Origin: JANQEU01 sp965228045
GTDB taxonomy: Bacteria; Bacteroidota; Bacteroidia; Cytophagales; Cyclobacteriaceae
Direction: 5' to 3'
Assembly: GCA_965228045.1 (NCBI GenBank)
Contig: OZ245789.1
Location: forward strand, 3,658,001 to 3,722,000
DNA length: 64,000 nt
The position numbers and the translations under genes were made by a program. A model generated the notes under the pieces. It saw nothing but the letters and a program-made list of their open reading frames with translations. It was not told the origin of the DNA and ran no database searches. Shown one piece after another: positions 25,552 through 34,178 of this stretch (position 1 is the stretch's first letter; the number at the start of each line of letters is the position of its first letter).

Positions 25552-27051
25552 ATGTTTCACAATTTCCTCATTATCGAGAAAATCTCGGAAGAGCTTCGAC
25601 TGATACTCCCTGGGTTCCAGGTCGTCGAATGCTTTTCGCAAAATAAAGACGAACTCATAATTTCATTTCTGAATGAAAAGAATGAGGAGTTCTACATCAG
25701 AGCTTCACTTTCTCCATCGGTATCCATGATCTCATTCCCGGGTCAGTTTCATAGGGCAAGGAAGAACAGTGTGGATCTCTTTCCGCAATTGATTGGAAAG
25801 CAGGTTCATTCGGTGATAAACAACCAATTCGACAGATCTTTCTATTTGACTTTTGACCAAAATACGGCACTGGTTTTCAAGTTACATGGTAATCGGTCAA
25901 ATGTGATACTTTTTAAAGATGCCAGGCTACAAGCCCTGTTTATATCCCGATTGAAAAATGACAAGGCCATTGACAATCCCGATCTTTCCCGAAATCCAGA
26001 TCTCGAAAATCCATCCCAATCTGATATTTCCTTACTTGAAAAACTGCTTGGTAAGCAAATAATTAGTCAGATCAGCGGATATGAAAGCAGCAATGATCAG
26101 GGGAGTTTACTGACGAAAAAGATCCGATCGCTCAGGAATTCAGAATTGTCCGTGGACGATACAGATAAACCAACCTTGACTTTCGCCGATCAGGGACAAA
26201 ACCCATTAGAAGCCTGCAACAAAGTATTTCATCTGTTTCATACCGAATATCAGCTGAAGAAACAGAAGGATGAACTGCTAAAATCCATCAATGGCGAGAT
26301 CAAAAAAACGAAAAATTACCTTGTCCGGTCAAACAATAAGCTCCAGGAGTTAAAAACCCGTAGGTCATATGAAGACTATGCTAACATTCTCATGGCGAAC
26401 CTTCACAACATTTCACCTCAATCCAAATCAGTCGAACTGGAAGATTTTTACCTGGGGGGCTCTGTCACCATCAAACTTAAAAAAGAACTCAGCCCTCAAA
26501 AAAATGCCGAACAGTATTACCGAAAGGCCAAAAACGAGAAACTGGAGATTAAGAACCTGGAAGAAAATATTTTTCGAAGAGAAGCAGACCTTGATGGTTT
26601 AAACCAGAAACTTCACGATATCAGTAATGTATCGACCTTATCAGAGCTTAAACCTTTTCAGAAAAAACGCAGGCAGGAGAAGGAGTCCGACATGCCCCTT
26701 CCCTACCAGAAGTTCGGGTACATGGGTTATGAGATTCGTGTTGGAAAAAACGCCCGTCACAACGATGAATTGACCTTTAAACACACAAGGAAGAATGATT
26801 TATGGCTCCATGCAAGAGATGTAGCCGGTTCCCATGTGGTAATAAAGAACGACAAAGATGTGACCATTCCTCAACCTGTAATCGAATATGCAGGAGCCCT
26901 TGCCGCCTACTTTTCCAAAAACCGCACGGAAGGATTAGCTTCAGTCAGCTATACAGAGAAAAAATACGTTCGAAAACCCAAAGGATTGCCACCCGGAAAG
27001 GTGATTATGGACCGTGAAAAAGTGATTATGGTCAAACCAATAAAACCCTAG
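25552..27051 (+). CDS. NFACT-family protein, RqcH-like (ribosome-associated quality control)
   Basis: This 499-aa protein has NFACT-N at about 1-215, a long charged coiled coil at about 225-370 and an NFACT-R domain from about 390 (YMGYEIRVGKNARHND then DLWLHARDVAGSHVVI). Homologues (RqcH in Bacillus, NEMF/Rqc2 in eukaryotes) bind stalled 50S subunits and recruit tRNA-Ala to add alanine tails. The Asp-Arg pair needed for tailing in RqcH is present as D94-R95 (QFDRSFYL), close to its usual position. It is somewhat shorter than the 570-aa Bacillus protein. Older annotation would call it fibronectin-binding protein. It overlaps convergent pyk by 4 bp. Confidence 0.88.
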   Translation: MFHNFLIIEKISEELRLILPGFQVVECFSQNKDELIISFLNEKNEEFYIRASLSPSVSMISFPGQFHRARKNSVDLFPQLIGKQVHSVINNQFDRSFYLTFDQNTALVFKLHGNRSNVILFKDARLQALFISRLKNDKAIDNPDLSRNPDLENPSQSDISLLEKLLGKQIISQISGYESSNDQGSLLTKKIRSLRNSELSVDDTDKPTLTFADQGQNPLEACNKVFHLFHTEYQLKKQKDELLKSINGEIKKTKNYLVRSNNKLQELKTRRSYEDYANILMANLHNISPQSKSVELEDFYLGGSVTIKLKKELSPQKNAEQYYRKAKNEKLEIKNLEENIFRREADLDGLNQKLHDISNVSTLSELKPFQKKRRQEKESDMPLPYQKFGYMGYEIRVGKNARHNDELTFKHTRKNDLWLHARDVAGSHVVIKNDKDVTIPQPVIEYAGALAAYFSKNRTEGLASVSYTEKKYVRKPKGLPPGKVIMDREKVIMVKPIKP

Positions 27052-28484
27052 TCGCCGACCCGGTGAATCTTCATCATATTGGTGTGCCCGGTCCAGTGAC
27101 TTGGCATGGAAGCAGTACTGATGTATACATCTCCCTTCTCCAAATGGCCCTCCTGCACCAACATTTCCTCGATCTCCCCCAGGGTTTGATCAATGGAGTC
27201 CTTTCCGTCAAAATAGAAACCCTTTACACCCCAAAGTAAATTTAGTTCTCGGAGCAGATGATGATTATTGGTGAAAACATATATCTGAGATTTCGGTCGA
27301 TGCATAGCCAGTTTATAAGCCGTATATCCGGATTTTGTCATTCCGATAATGGCTTTGGCATTGACAGATTCGCCCAATCTGCAGGCAGCCCGTATCAAAA
27401 GATCATTTAACCTTGTAGAGGAGTTATCCACTTCCTCATCAAACTTATTGTAAATCCTTTCTGACTGCGTTTCAACAGCAGCAATGATCTTGCTCATTGA
27501 TGTAACGGCCTCAACCGGAAAGCTCCCGGAAGCGGACTCAGCTGAAAGCATTACGGCATCTGCACCATCCAGAATAGCGTTGGCTACGTCATTTGCTTCT
27601 GCCCGTGTGGGCCGTGGATTCTGGATCATGCTCTCCATCATTTGCGTAGCAATGATGACAGGTTTCCCGACTTCCTTACACTTTTTAACAAGGATTTTTT
27701 GAACCATTGGTACATCCTGCATGGCAATCTCCACTCCGAGATCACCTCTTGCCACCATCAGGGCATCAGTTGCTTCAATGATCTCATCCATGTTTTCGAG
27801 GGCCTCAGGTTTTTCTATTTTGGCCACGACTTTCGTGTCTTTTCCGGCCTTTTTGATGATCTCTTTTAACTCCAGTATGTCCTTCGCCTTTCTCACGAAC
27901 GAAAGTGCCACCCATTCAAGGTTGAATTGTAATCCAAACTCAAGGTCTTTTCTATCCTTTTCTGTAAGGGATGGGGCGGATACTTTTGTGTTTGGGAGAT
28001 TGATACCTTTGCGGGATTTAAGCACCCCACCATAAATGATCTCCGTATGGACCATTTTATCCTTGACCGATTCTACCTTCAGCTCAATATTTCCGTCATC
28101 GATAAGAATTGTGTCTCCTGGTCTTACATCGTTGATAATTTCCTTATAAGTAGTACTTACGACCTTTTCATCTCCCTCCCTGTCGTCGATTGAAATAGAT
28201 ATTTTTTCTCCGGGTTTGATCTCCACACCACCATCCTTCATTTGGTTAATTCGGATCTTTGGTCCTTGTAAATCCTGCAGTATTGCCTTATTTGTCCCAA
28301 ACTCCTCGTTAATTTCTCTGATCCAATCAATTGATTTTCTATGATCTTCATGTGTCCCGTGCGAAAAGTTAAGTCGGAAGACATTGGCGCCTGCCCGACT
28401 CAGTTCTGTGAGTATCTTTTTGTCTCTACTGGCCGGACCTATTGTGGCAACAATTTTGGATCTTTTGGGAACTATTTCTACCAT
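27048..28484 (-). CDS. pyk: Pyruvate kinase
   Basis: Pyk converts phosphoenolpyruvate and ADP to pyruvate and ATP. The 478-aa protein has KIVATIGPAS at 10-19, the active-site VAKIEKPEALENMDEII near 218-234, MVARGDLGVEI and the metal- and substrate-site IIATQMMESMI with the following NPRPTRAE. The C-terminal allosteric-type domain is present. It is followed upstream, on the same strand and after 6 bp, by the IPExxxVDY gene, an association common in Bacteroidota. Its 3' end overlaps the convergent NFACT gene by four bases. Confidence 0.97.
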   Translation of the reverse strand: MVEIVPKRSKIVATIGPASRDKKILTELSRAGANVFRLNFSHGTHEDHRKSIDWIREINEEFGTNKAILQDLQGPKIRINQMKDGGVEIKPGEKISISIDDREGDEKVVSTTYKEIINDVRPGDTILIDDGNIELKVESVKDKMVHTEIIYGGVLKSRKGINLPNTKVSAPSLTEKDRKDLEFGLQFNLEWVALSFVRKAKDILELKEIIKKAGKDTKVVAKIEKPEALENMDEIIEATDALMVARGDLGVEIAMQDVPMVQKILVKKCKEVGKPVIIATQMMESMIQNPRPTRAEANDVANAILDGADAVMLSAESASGSFPVEAVTSMSKIIAAVETQSERIYNKFDEEVDNSSTRLNDLLIRAACRLGESVNAKAIIGMTKSGYTAYKLAMHRPKSQIYVFTNNHHLLRELNLLWGVKGFYFDGKDSIDQTLGEIEEMLVQEGHLEKGDVYISTASMPSHWTGHTNMMKIHRVGD

Positions 28485-28490
28485 GGTGTT

Positions 28491-28919
28491 TTAGAACAAT
28501 AAATTTTCCTTTTGCTTAATTTTCTCGACATTCAGTTTGACCAAATAAGTGATCAAAGGGATTTCTTTGAGTGACGAAATTAAGCCATCAAAATCAAAGT
28601 CATCTATGGAGGTTTCTATTTTGATAAAAAAATCAAATTCCTTTAGCTCAGGAATCAGAAATTGGTTCCGCATTGAGTTGCTGACATTGAGTCTGTTTCG
28701 CAATAAAGTATGTTGATATTGATCGGTTTTATCCTCAAAATTCGAGACCAGCATTTTGGTATTGTCATTGAATTCCAGTCTCAGGTCCGCTACTCTTCGA
28801 AAATTAAAAAAACCTGTATTATTTAGGTACCATGCAAGCTTATGATCCTTGGCATTGCATATAATCCCAACTAACTCAAAAGAAAAATCTACGTAAGGAG
28901 TTAAGCGTTTTCGAGCCAT
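28491..28919 (-). CDS. IPExxxVDY-family protein
   Basis: This 142-aa protein belongs to a Bacteroidota family named after its motif, seen here as IPELKEFDF near residues 89-97. Function is unknown. It is cytoplasmic by appearance, with no signal peptide or spans. It is upstream of pyk in the same operon (6-bp gap) and divergent from acpP. The recurrent pyk neighbourhood of this family hints at a role linked to central metabolism or to acpP/fab expression, but no biochemical role can be derived from the sequence. Confidence 0.88.
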   Translation of the reverse strand: MARKRLTPYVDFSFELVGIICNAKDHKLAWYLNNTGFFNFRRVADLRLEFNDNTKMLVSNFEDKTDQYQHTLLRNRLNVSNSMRNQFLIPELKEFDFFIKIETSIDDFDFDGLISSLKEIPLITYLVKLNVEKIKQKENLLF

Positions 28920-28981
28920 AACACATCATAGATAGACACAACATTGGACAAAACCAACCCGTTTTGGCCATTTGAAATAAA

Positions 28982-29013
28982 TTTGAATTGTATGGTTTTA
29001 ATGTATTTCTTTG
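28982..29013 (+). promoter_or_regulatory. Candidate Bacteroidota-type promoter of acpP-fabF-rnc-nadE
   Basis: A TTTG at 28982-28985 is followed, after 20 bp, by TTTCTTTG at 29006-29013. The latter differs at one fixed position from the Bacteroidota -7 consensus TAnnTTTG. The spacing is within the usual 17-23 bp, and acpP starts 29 bp downstream. Direct evidence is only the motif match. Confidence 0.45.
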
Positions 29014-29042
29014 CACAGAATTTAAACTAAACAAACAGTATA

Positions 29043-29279
29043 ATGTCAGAAATTGCACAAAAAGTAACGTCAATAATTATTGATAAATTGGGTGTTGAGG
29101 AATCTGAAGTAACACCCGAAGCCAGTTTTACTAACGACTTAGGTGCAGACTCTTTGGACACAGTTGAGTTGATCATGGAATTTGAAAAAGAATTCAACAT
29201 CTCCATCCCGGATGATCAGGCCGAAAATATTGCAACTGTAGGACAGGCCATTAGCTACTTGGAAGAAAACGTAAAATAA
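29043..29279 (+). CDS. acpP: Acyl carrier protein
   Basis: AcpP carries growing acyl chains on a 4'-phosphopantetheine arm in type II fatty acid synthesis. The 78-aa acidic protein has the attachment site LGADSLDTVEL with Ser37. It is followed after 22 bp by fabF, the standard arrangement. It is the first gene of acpP-fabF-rnc-nadE and so probably the most highly transcribed. Confidence 0.98.
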   Translation: MSEIAQKVTSIIIDKLGVEESEVTPEASFTNDLGADSLDTVELIMEFEKEFNISIPDDQAENIATVGQAISYLEENVK

Positions 29280-29301
29280 CAATACCCTTTTCTTTTTATA
29301 T

Positions 29302-30555
29302 ATGGAGTTGAAACGTGTGGTCATCACAGGCATCGGAGCCATTACACCTTTAGGTAACACCAGAGAAGAATACTGGAAAAACCTGGAAAAAGGAGTCAGT
29401 GGTGCAGCTCCTATCACACGTTTTGACGCCGAAAAATTCCGGACAAAGTTCGCCTGCGAGGTGAAGGATTTTAATCCAACTGATCATCTTGATCGAAAGG
29501 AAGCCAGAAAAATGGATCCTAACACCCAATTCGCCATGATAGTAGGTGAAGAGGCCATTCAGGACAGTGCACTTGACCTGGATGCCATTGATAAGGATCG
29601 TGTAGGTGTAATATGGGGTTCGGGAATCGGTGGCCTGAGAACTTTTCATGATGAAGTGACAGACTTTGCCAATGGAGACGGTACGCCTCGATTCAATCCA
29701 TTCTTCATTCCTAAGATGATCGCCGATATCTCTCCGGGGATGTTGTCTATAAAATATGGCTTCAGAGGTCCAAATTTCGCCACAGTCTCTGCTTGTGCTT
29801 CCTCTAACCATGCCCTCAACGATGCCTTCACTTACATCAGACTCGGAAAAGCTGACATGATGCTTACCGGAGGATCTGAAGCGGGTGTTGTGGAATCTGC
29901 CATGGGTGGATTCAATGCCATGAAAGCCCTTTCGGAAAGGAATGATTCACCCGAAACCGCCAGCCGTCCTTATGACAAGGAAAGAGACGGGTTTGTGCTT
30001 GGTGAAGGTGCTGGAGCTTTAATTCTTGAAGAACTGGAGCATGCGAAAGCAAGAGGTGCGAAGATTTACGGTGAGATATTAGGTGGTGGAATGTCTGCCG
30101 ATGCCTATCACATAACTGCTCCCCATCCGGAAGGACATGGCATCATTAAGGTGATGGCGGAAGCATTGAAGGATGCTGGTCTTCCTAAAGAAAGTATTGA
30201 CTATGTAAATACGCACGGAACCTCGACCCCACTGGGAGACTCCGGGGAATTGAAAGCCATACAGCAGGTATTCGGGGACCATGCATACAAAATGAATATA
30301 AGCTCCACGAAATCGATGACCGGCCATTTGCTTGGAGCTGCTGGTGCAATTGAGGCAGTGGCTTGTCTGCTCGCCCTCAATAAAGGAGTGATTCCCCCAA
30401 CCATTAATCACTTTACGGATGATCCCGAAATCGACCCTGATTTGAACCTTACTTTCAATAAAGCTCAGAACAGGGAGGTGAATTATGCCATGAGCAATAC
30501 TTTCGGTTTTGGCGGTCACAATACCTCTATCATTTTTGGTAAGTACAATGGCTAA
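29302..30555 (+). CDS. fabF: 3-oxoacyl-[acyl-carrier-protein] synthase II
   Basis: FabF elongates acyl-ACP by decarboxylative condensation with malonyl-ACP. The 417-aa length is typical. The catalytic triad is visible: Cys165 in TVSACASSNH, His305 in NTHGTSTPLGD and His342 in KSMTGHLLGAAG. It also has the late GFGGHN motif. It lies between acpP and rnc; rnc begins 3 bp after its stop. Confidence 0.97.
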   Translation: MELKRVVITGIGAITPLGNTREEYWKNLEKGVSGAAPITRFDAEKFRTKFACEVKDFNPTDHLDRKEARKMDPNTQFAMIVGEEAIQDSALDLDAIDKDRVGVIWGSGIGGLRTFHDEVTDFANGDGTPRFNPFFIPKMIADISPGMLSIKYGFRGPNFATVSACASSNHALNDAFTYIRLGKADMMLTGGSEAGVVESAMGGFNAMKALSERNDSPETASRPYDKERDGFVLGEGAGALILEELEHAKARGAKIYGEILGGGMSADAYHITAPHPEGHGIIKVMAEALKDAGLPKESIDYVNTHGTSTPLGDSGELKAIQQVFGDHAYKMNISSTKSMTGHLLGAAGAIEAVACLLALNKGVIPPTINHFTDDPEIDPDLNLTFNKAQNREVNYAMSNTFGFGGHNTSIIFGKYNG

Positions 30556-30558
30556 TTA

Positions 30559-31308
30559 GTGCTTGCTTTACTGAGTAGATTACGAAACAGCATCTCCTTC
30601 CTCCAACCAAAAGAGGAATTCCAACTTCTCAGAGCATTTAAAAACATTACCGGATTTGTTCCCGGAAATCTCACGTTATATAAACTGGCCATGCGCCACA
30701 CCAGCGCCGCGCCTGTAAACAATCAGGGCCTTAGGGAATCCAACGAAAGATTGGAATATCTCGGTGATGCCATCCTTGGGATGATCGTGGCCGAATGGTT
30801 GTTCACCAAATTTCCATTTAAAGACGAGGGATTTCTAACTGAAATTCGCTCTAAGATCGTGAACCGGGAGGCTTTGAACCTTGTTTCGAGAAAAATAGGA
30901 TTGAAGGATTTGATCGAATTTCAAAAAAATCCGCGGTCTTTGTCTCCCAAATCCATCTACGGAGACTCGCTCGAAGCCCTGATTGGAGCTATCTATCTCG
31001 ATCGTGGCTATGGTAAATGCAAAAAATTTGTGATCCATAAATTGCTAATACCTCATTATGATATTGAAATGGTAGTAAATACGATTACCAACTATAAAAG
31101 CAAAATCATTGAATGGGCCCAAAAAGAAGACAGGAATCTGGCATTTGAGGTAGTGCACGATGATGACAACAAGAATTCCAAACAGTTCGTGGCACAGGTG
31201 ATTATCGATGATGAGACTTTCGAGAAAGGTCACGGACTCAGTAAGAAAAAAGCGGAACAGGATGCCGCAAGGCGAACCATTGAGAAGCTAGACCTGGATA
31301 TACCATGA
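30559..31308 (+). CDS. rnc: Ribonuclease III
   Basis: RNase III cleaves double-stranded RNA, including rRNA precursors. The 249-aa protein carries the signature ERLEYLGDAILG at 63-74. The second active-site acidic region YGDSLEALIGAIYLD lies near 134-148, and a C-terminal dsRNA-binding domain (KKAEQDAARRTIEKL) is present. The start is GTG, three bases after the fabF stop; no ATG is available before the conserved core. It overlaps nadE by 4 bp (ATGA). Confidence 0.95.
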   Translation: MLALLSRLRNSISFLQPKEEFQLLRAFKNITGFVPGNLTLYKLAMRHTSAAPVNNQGLRESNERLEYLGDAILGMIVAEWLFTKFPFKDEGFLTEIRSKIVNREALNLVSRKIGLKDLIEFQKNPRSLSPKSIYGDSLEALIGAIYLDRGYGKCKKFVIHKLLIPHYDIEMVVNTITNYKSKIIEWAQKEDRNLAFEVVHDDDNKNSKQFVAQVIIDDETFEKGHGLSKKKAEQDAARRTIEKLDLDIP

Positions 31309-33134
31309 GTCGTAAGCTCAGAATTGGAGGTGCGACGCTGAATCAGACTCCATTGGATTGGCAGGGCAATACTCAAAACATCCTTACCGCCATTTCCGAT
31401 GCTCAAAATCACAATGTTGACATTCTGTGCCTTCCCGAACTCTGTATTACCGGCTATGGCTGCGAGGACTGGTTTCTCAGCGATTGGGTTCCGGAAAAAG
31501 CTATCAGGCAACTTGACGTAATCTTACGAAAGACCGGAGGTCTAACGGTGACGGTAGGTTTGCCAGTCAGGAAAAATAACAAGGTGTACAATTCCATTGC
31601 CGTTGTCAGTAACAATGAAATTCTAGGTTTCTATGCCAAACATAACCTCGCAAATGAAGGGGTACATTACGAACCCAGGTGGTTCAATTCCTGGCCATAT
31701 GAGAGTATTGAAACCATAGAGTATGAGGGAAGGGAAATTCCTTTTGGTGCAATCGACCTTAAGATAGAAGGCATCAGAGTGGGATTTGAAATTTGTGAGG
31801 ATGCCTGGCAGGAAGACAGACCAGCTCGTAATCTCGTTAAGAAAGGCATTGAACTTATTTTGAATCCAAGCGCAAGCCACTTTGCGTTCAACAAAGAGAA
31901 AATCAGAGAAGGTATTGTTGTAAGTAGCTCCGAAAAGTTTAATTGTACCTATCTCTATACCAATTTACTTGGAAATGAAGCAGGCAGGATGACCTATGAC
32001 GGGGATATCCTTATTGCCAGAAATGGCAAACTTATTGGTCACAACCGACGATTCTCATTCAAGAGTATAAACACCTTATATCTGGATGTGGATTTCGATT
32101 CGGATGCATCTGAAATTAACATTAAGGAGGACTTCCGGACCAGTTTGGAAGAATTTGCTCACGCGGTGCCATTGGCTTTATTTGACTATTGCAGAAAGAG
32201 TAAAAGCAAAGGATTCGTTCTTTCTCTTAGTGGTGGGGCAGATTCCAGCACTATTGCAGTTCTGGTCGCTCAAATGGTCCGTCTCGGTGTGAAGGAACTG
32301 GGTCATTCGACCTTCATCGAAAGATTGGGGCTGCAAAGAGATTCAGAGACAGAAAAAGAAATTGTAGGGCATATTTTGACCACAGCTTACCAGAGAACCC
32401 AAAACTCTTCAAAGGAGACAACTGAATCCGCACGATACCTGGCCGAATCCCTGGGCGCCACCCATTATGAGTGGAAGATTGATGATCAGGTTGACGGATA
32501 TACAAAAACGATTGAAACGGCAATCGGCCATGCGCTGACCTGGGAAAACCACGATATCACACTTCAAAACATTCAGGCAAGGGCCCGCTCTCCTGTCATC
32601 TGGATGTTGGCAAATCTCAATAATGCATTGCTGCTGACTACTTCCAACAGAAGCGAAGGTGATGTTGGTTATGCAACTATGGACGGTGACACAAGTGGGA
32701 GTATTAGTCCTATCGCAGCAGTGGATAAAGAGTTCGTATTAGAATGGATCCGGTACGCTGAAGTGGAGCTGGGATTCGAAGGATTGTCAAAAGTGAACCA
32801 GTTGCAACCGACCGCTGAACTTCGTCCTTCCGATCAAAAACAAACGGATGAGAAAGACCTAATGCCTTACAAGGCATTGGCATCAATTGAGCGGCTTGCT
32901 ATAAAAGAAAAACAGTCTCCGAAAGCGGTTTTTGAGGCGCTGAAAAGTGAATTTGATCCCTCAGATCTCAAAGAATGGATCAGGAAATTCTTCAGGCTGT
33001 GGGCAAGAAATCAATGGAAGAGAGAGCGTATAGCCCCTAGTTTTCATGTGGATGACTTCAACGTAGACCCAAGAACCTGGTGTCGCTTCCCGATCTTGTC
33101 GAGTGGGTTTGCCGACGAGTTGGGGGAATTGTAG
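31305..33134 (+). CDS. nadE: Glutamine-dependent NAD+ synthetase
   Basis: NadE amidates nicotinate adenine dinucleotide to NAD+. The 609-aa protein is the two-domain, glutamine-using form. An N-terminal nitrilase-type domain has the Glu-Lys-Cys triad at E45 (CLPELC), K112 (YAKHNL) and C164 (FEICEDAW). The C-terminal synthetase domain has the ATP-binding SGGADSS at 309-315. It is last in the acpP operon. A 7-bp inverted repeat (33152-33158 and 33182-33188) lies just downstream but has a 23-nt loop, so it is only a weak terminator candidate. Confidence 0.96.
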   Translation: MSRKLRIGGATLNQTPLDWQGNTQNILTAISDAQNHNVDILCLPELCITGYGCEDWFLSDWVPEKAIRQLDVILRKTGGLTVTVGLPVRKNNKVYNSIAVVSNNEILGFYAKHNLANEGVHYEPRWFNSWPYESIETIEYEGREIPFGAIDLKIEGIRVGFEICEDAWQEDRPARNLVKKGIELILNPSASHFAFNKEKIREGIVVSSSEKFNCTYLYTNLLGNEAGRMTYDGDILIARNGKLIGHNRRFSFKSINTLYLDVDFDSDASEINIKEDFRTSLEEFAHAVPLALFDYCRKSKSKGFVLSLSGGADSSTIAVLVAQMVRLGVKELGHSTFIERLGLQRDSETEKEIVGHILTTAYQRTQNSSKETTESARYLAESLGATHYEWKIDDQVDGYTKTIETAIGHALTWENHDITLQNIQARARSPVIWMLANLNNALLLTTSNRSEGDVGYATMDGDTSGSISPIAAVDKEFVLEWIRYAEVELGFEGLSKVNQLQPTAELRPSDQKQTDEKDLMPYKALASIERLAIKEKQSPKAVFEALKSEFDPSDLKEWIRKFFRLWARNQWKRERIAPSFHVDDFNVDPRTWCRFPILSSGFADELGEL

Positions 33135-33305
33135 TTACCATCACAGAAATAGCCTCTTGATATAATTGATTTTTTCACGCTAAGAGGCAAAGAAGAGGTT
33201 AAATTTCTCTCGCAAGAATGAATAGGCATTTCAGCGATAAAATAGGAATTAATGAGCCAGCAATGAACCAGGAAAACAAATTAGAGTATTGCTTATATTT
33301 ACTTT

Positions 33306-33542
33306 ATGGACGGAGTAGCTAAAACCATCAAATCCAATCTAGATACCCTTTTGACACAGTTAGAATTGGACCAGCAAATGGAGGTAATGGAATTTGCCAA
33401 AAAATTAGTTGAAAAATCTGAAATCAATCAGATGATCCAGGACTCCGAGAATGACATATTAATGAACCGCTCAAAATCATTTAATCAGTTTAATGAGGAT
33501 TTTGAGGATTGGAAAGCGAAAAGAAAAGATACTTTAAGGTAG
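33306..33542 (+). CDS. Small protein, probable antitoxin partner of a RelE/ParE-like toxin
   Basis: This 78-aa acidic, mostly helical protein has no recognised domain. It reads as a long helix (LLTQLELDQQMEVMEFAKKL) followed by an acidic region and a basic end (WKAKRKDTLR). Immediately downstream, overlapping by about 34 bp in another frame, is a RelE/ParE-like toxin reading frame. That order, size and overlap are typical of an antitoxin. The antitoxin frame is intact whereas the toxin frame is broken. Confidence 0.65.
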   Translation: MDGVAKTIKSNLDTLLTQLELDQQMEVMEFAKKLVEKSEINQMIQDSENDILMNRSKSFNQFNEDFEDWKAKRKDTLR

Positions 33543-33843
33543 AGATCACTTACTCGGCACAAATTAGCTTTTATAAGATTCTACACTATCTATATGATAA
33601 TTATCCATTAAAGAGTGCCAAAAAATTCGCTGACAAAATTCGGGACAAACTGAATCCCTGGCTACATTCCCGAACCGAGGAGTCATTGACCGCTCTATAA
33701 AATTTGGTAAACACACCTATAGAACCCTAATTGTAAATAGAACTGAAAGAACGACATTCAAAATTATTTACTATATCAATGATCCAGAATCTACGGTATT
33801 TGTAGTAGGATATCATCCTTCAGAAATGAAATCAACTTATTAA
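33509..33843 (+). pseudogene. RelE/ParE-family toxin, frameshifted
   Basis: The first frame (TTG at 33509) encodes FKVEITYSAQISFYKILHYL and continues to SAKKFADKIRDKL, a ParE/RelE N-terminal half, then runs off into unrelated sequence and stops at 33700. A second frame, one base back, continues with ESLATFPNRGVIDRSI and FKIIYYINDPESTVFVVGYH to a stop at 33843. This is the C-terminal half with the family's Phe-Pro-x-x-Gly segment. Loss of a single base near 33651 (CT|GAA) explains the break; no slippery heptamer is seen. It is either a decayed toxin or a sequencing error. The start codon is uncertain. Confidence 0.75.
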
Positions 33844-33851
33844 AACAAAAT

Positions 33852-34073
33852 TCAAGGAACCGGATCATATCCCTGACCACCCCAGGGATGACAACTGGAT
33901 ATCCGCTTCATTGCCATCCATCCTCCCTTAAATAACCCATGCTTCAAAATGGCCTCTTTGGTATATTGCGAGCAGGTAGGTGTATATCGGCAGCTATTTG
34001 GAAAATAAGGTGATACAGCATACTGGTATAAAACAACAGGTAACACAAATATTTTCCTTATCCAGCTTTTCAT
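33852..34073 (-). CDS. yidD: Membrane protein insertion efficiency factor YidD
   Basis: This 73-aa protein contains the diagnostic SCRYTPTCSQYTKEAI and the late RISSCHPWGGQGYDPVP, with conserved cysteines and an N-terminal amphipathic or hydrophobic helix. YidD assists YidC-dependent membrane protein insertion. Here it is away from rpmH/rnpA, standing alone between the broken toxin (8 bp) and the BamA-like gene on the other strand. Confidence 0.95.
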   Translation of the reverse strand: MKSWIRKIFVLPVVLYQYAVSPYFPNSCRYTPTCSQYTKEAILKHGLFKGGWMAMKRISSCHPWGGQGYDPVP

Positions 34074-34178
34074 TTACACAAAACTACCCGGCACATTTGG
34101 AGCAAACAATAAAAATCATTCAGTTTGCCTTTTGTTTTGGAAATGACCGGAAATTATGAGCATTTCCTGTCGTTTAAG

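Noticed and set aside
33152..33188. Inverted repeat GCCTCTT/AAGAGGC as nadE terminator
   Set aside because: The stem is only 7 bp with a 23-nt loop and the T-run lies inside the loop, so it is too weak to call.
33640..33660. Programmed -1 frameshift in the RelE/ParE-like toxin
   Set aside because: No slippery heptamer (X XXY YYZ) or following stem-loop is visible; a one-base deletion explains the data more simply.
34125..34178. Upstream TTG and ATG starts of the BamA-like protein
   Set aside because: They would bury the signal peptide behind 18 residues; the ATG at 34179 gives a standard signal peptide.
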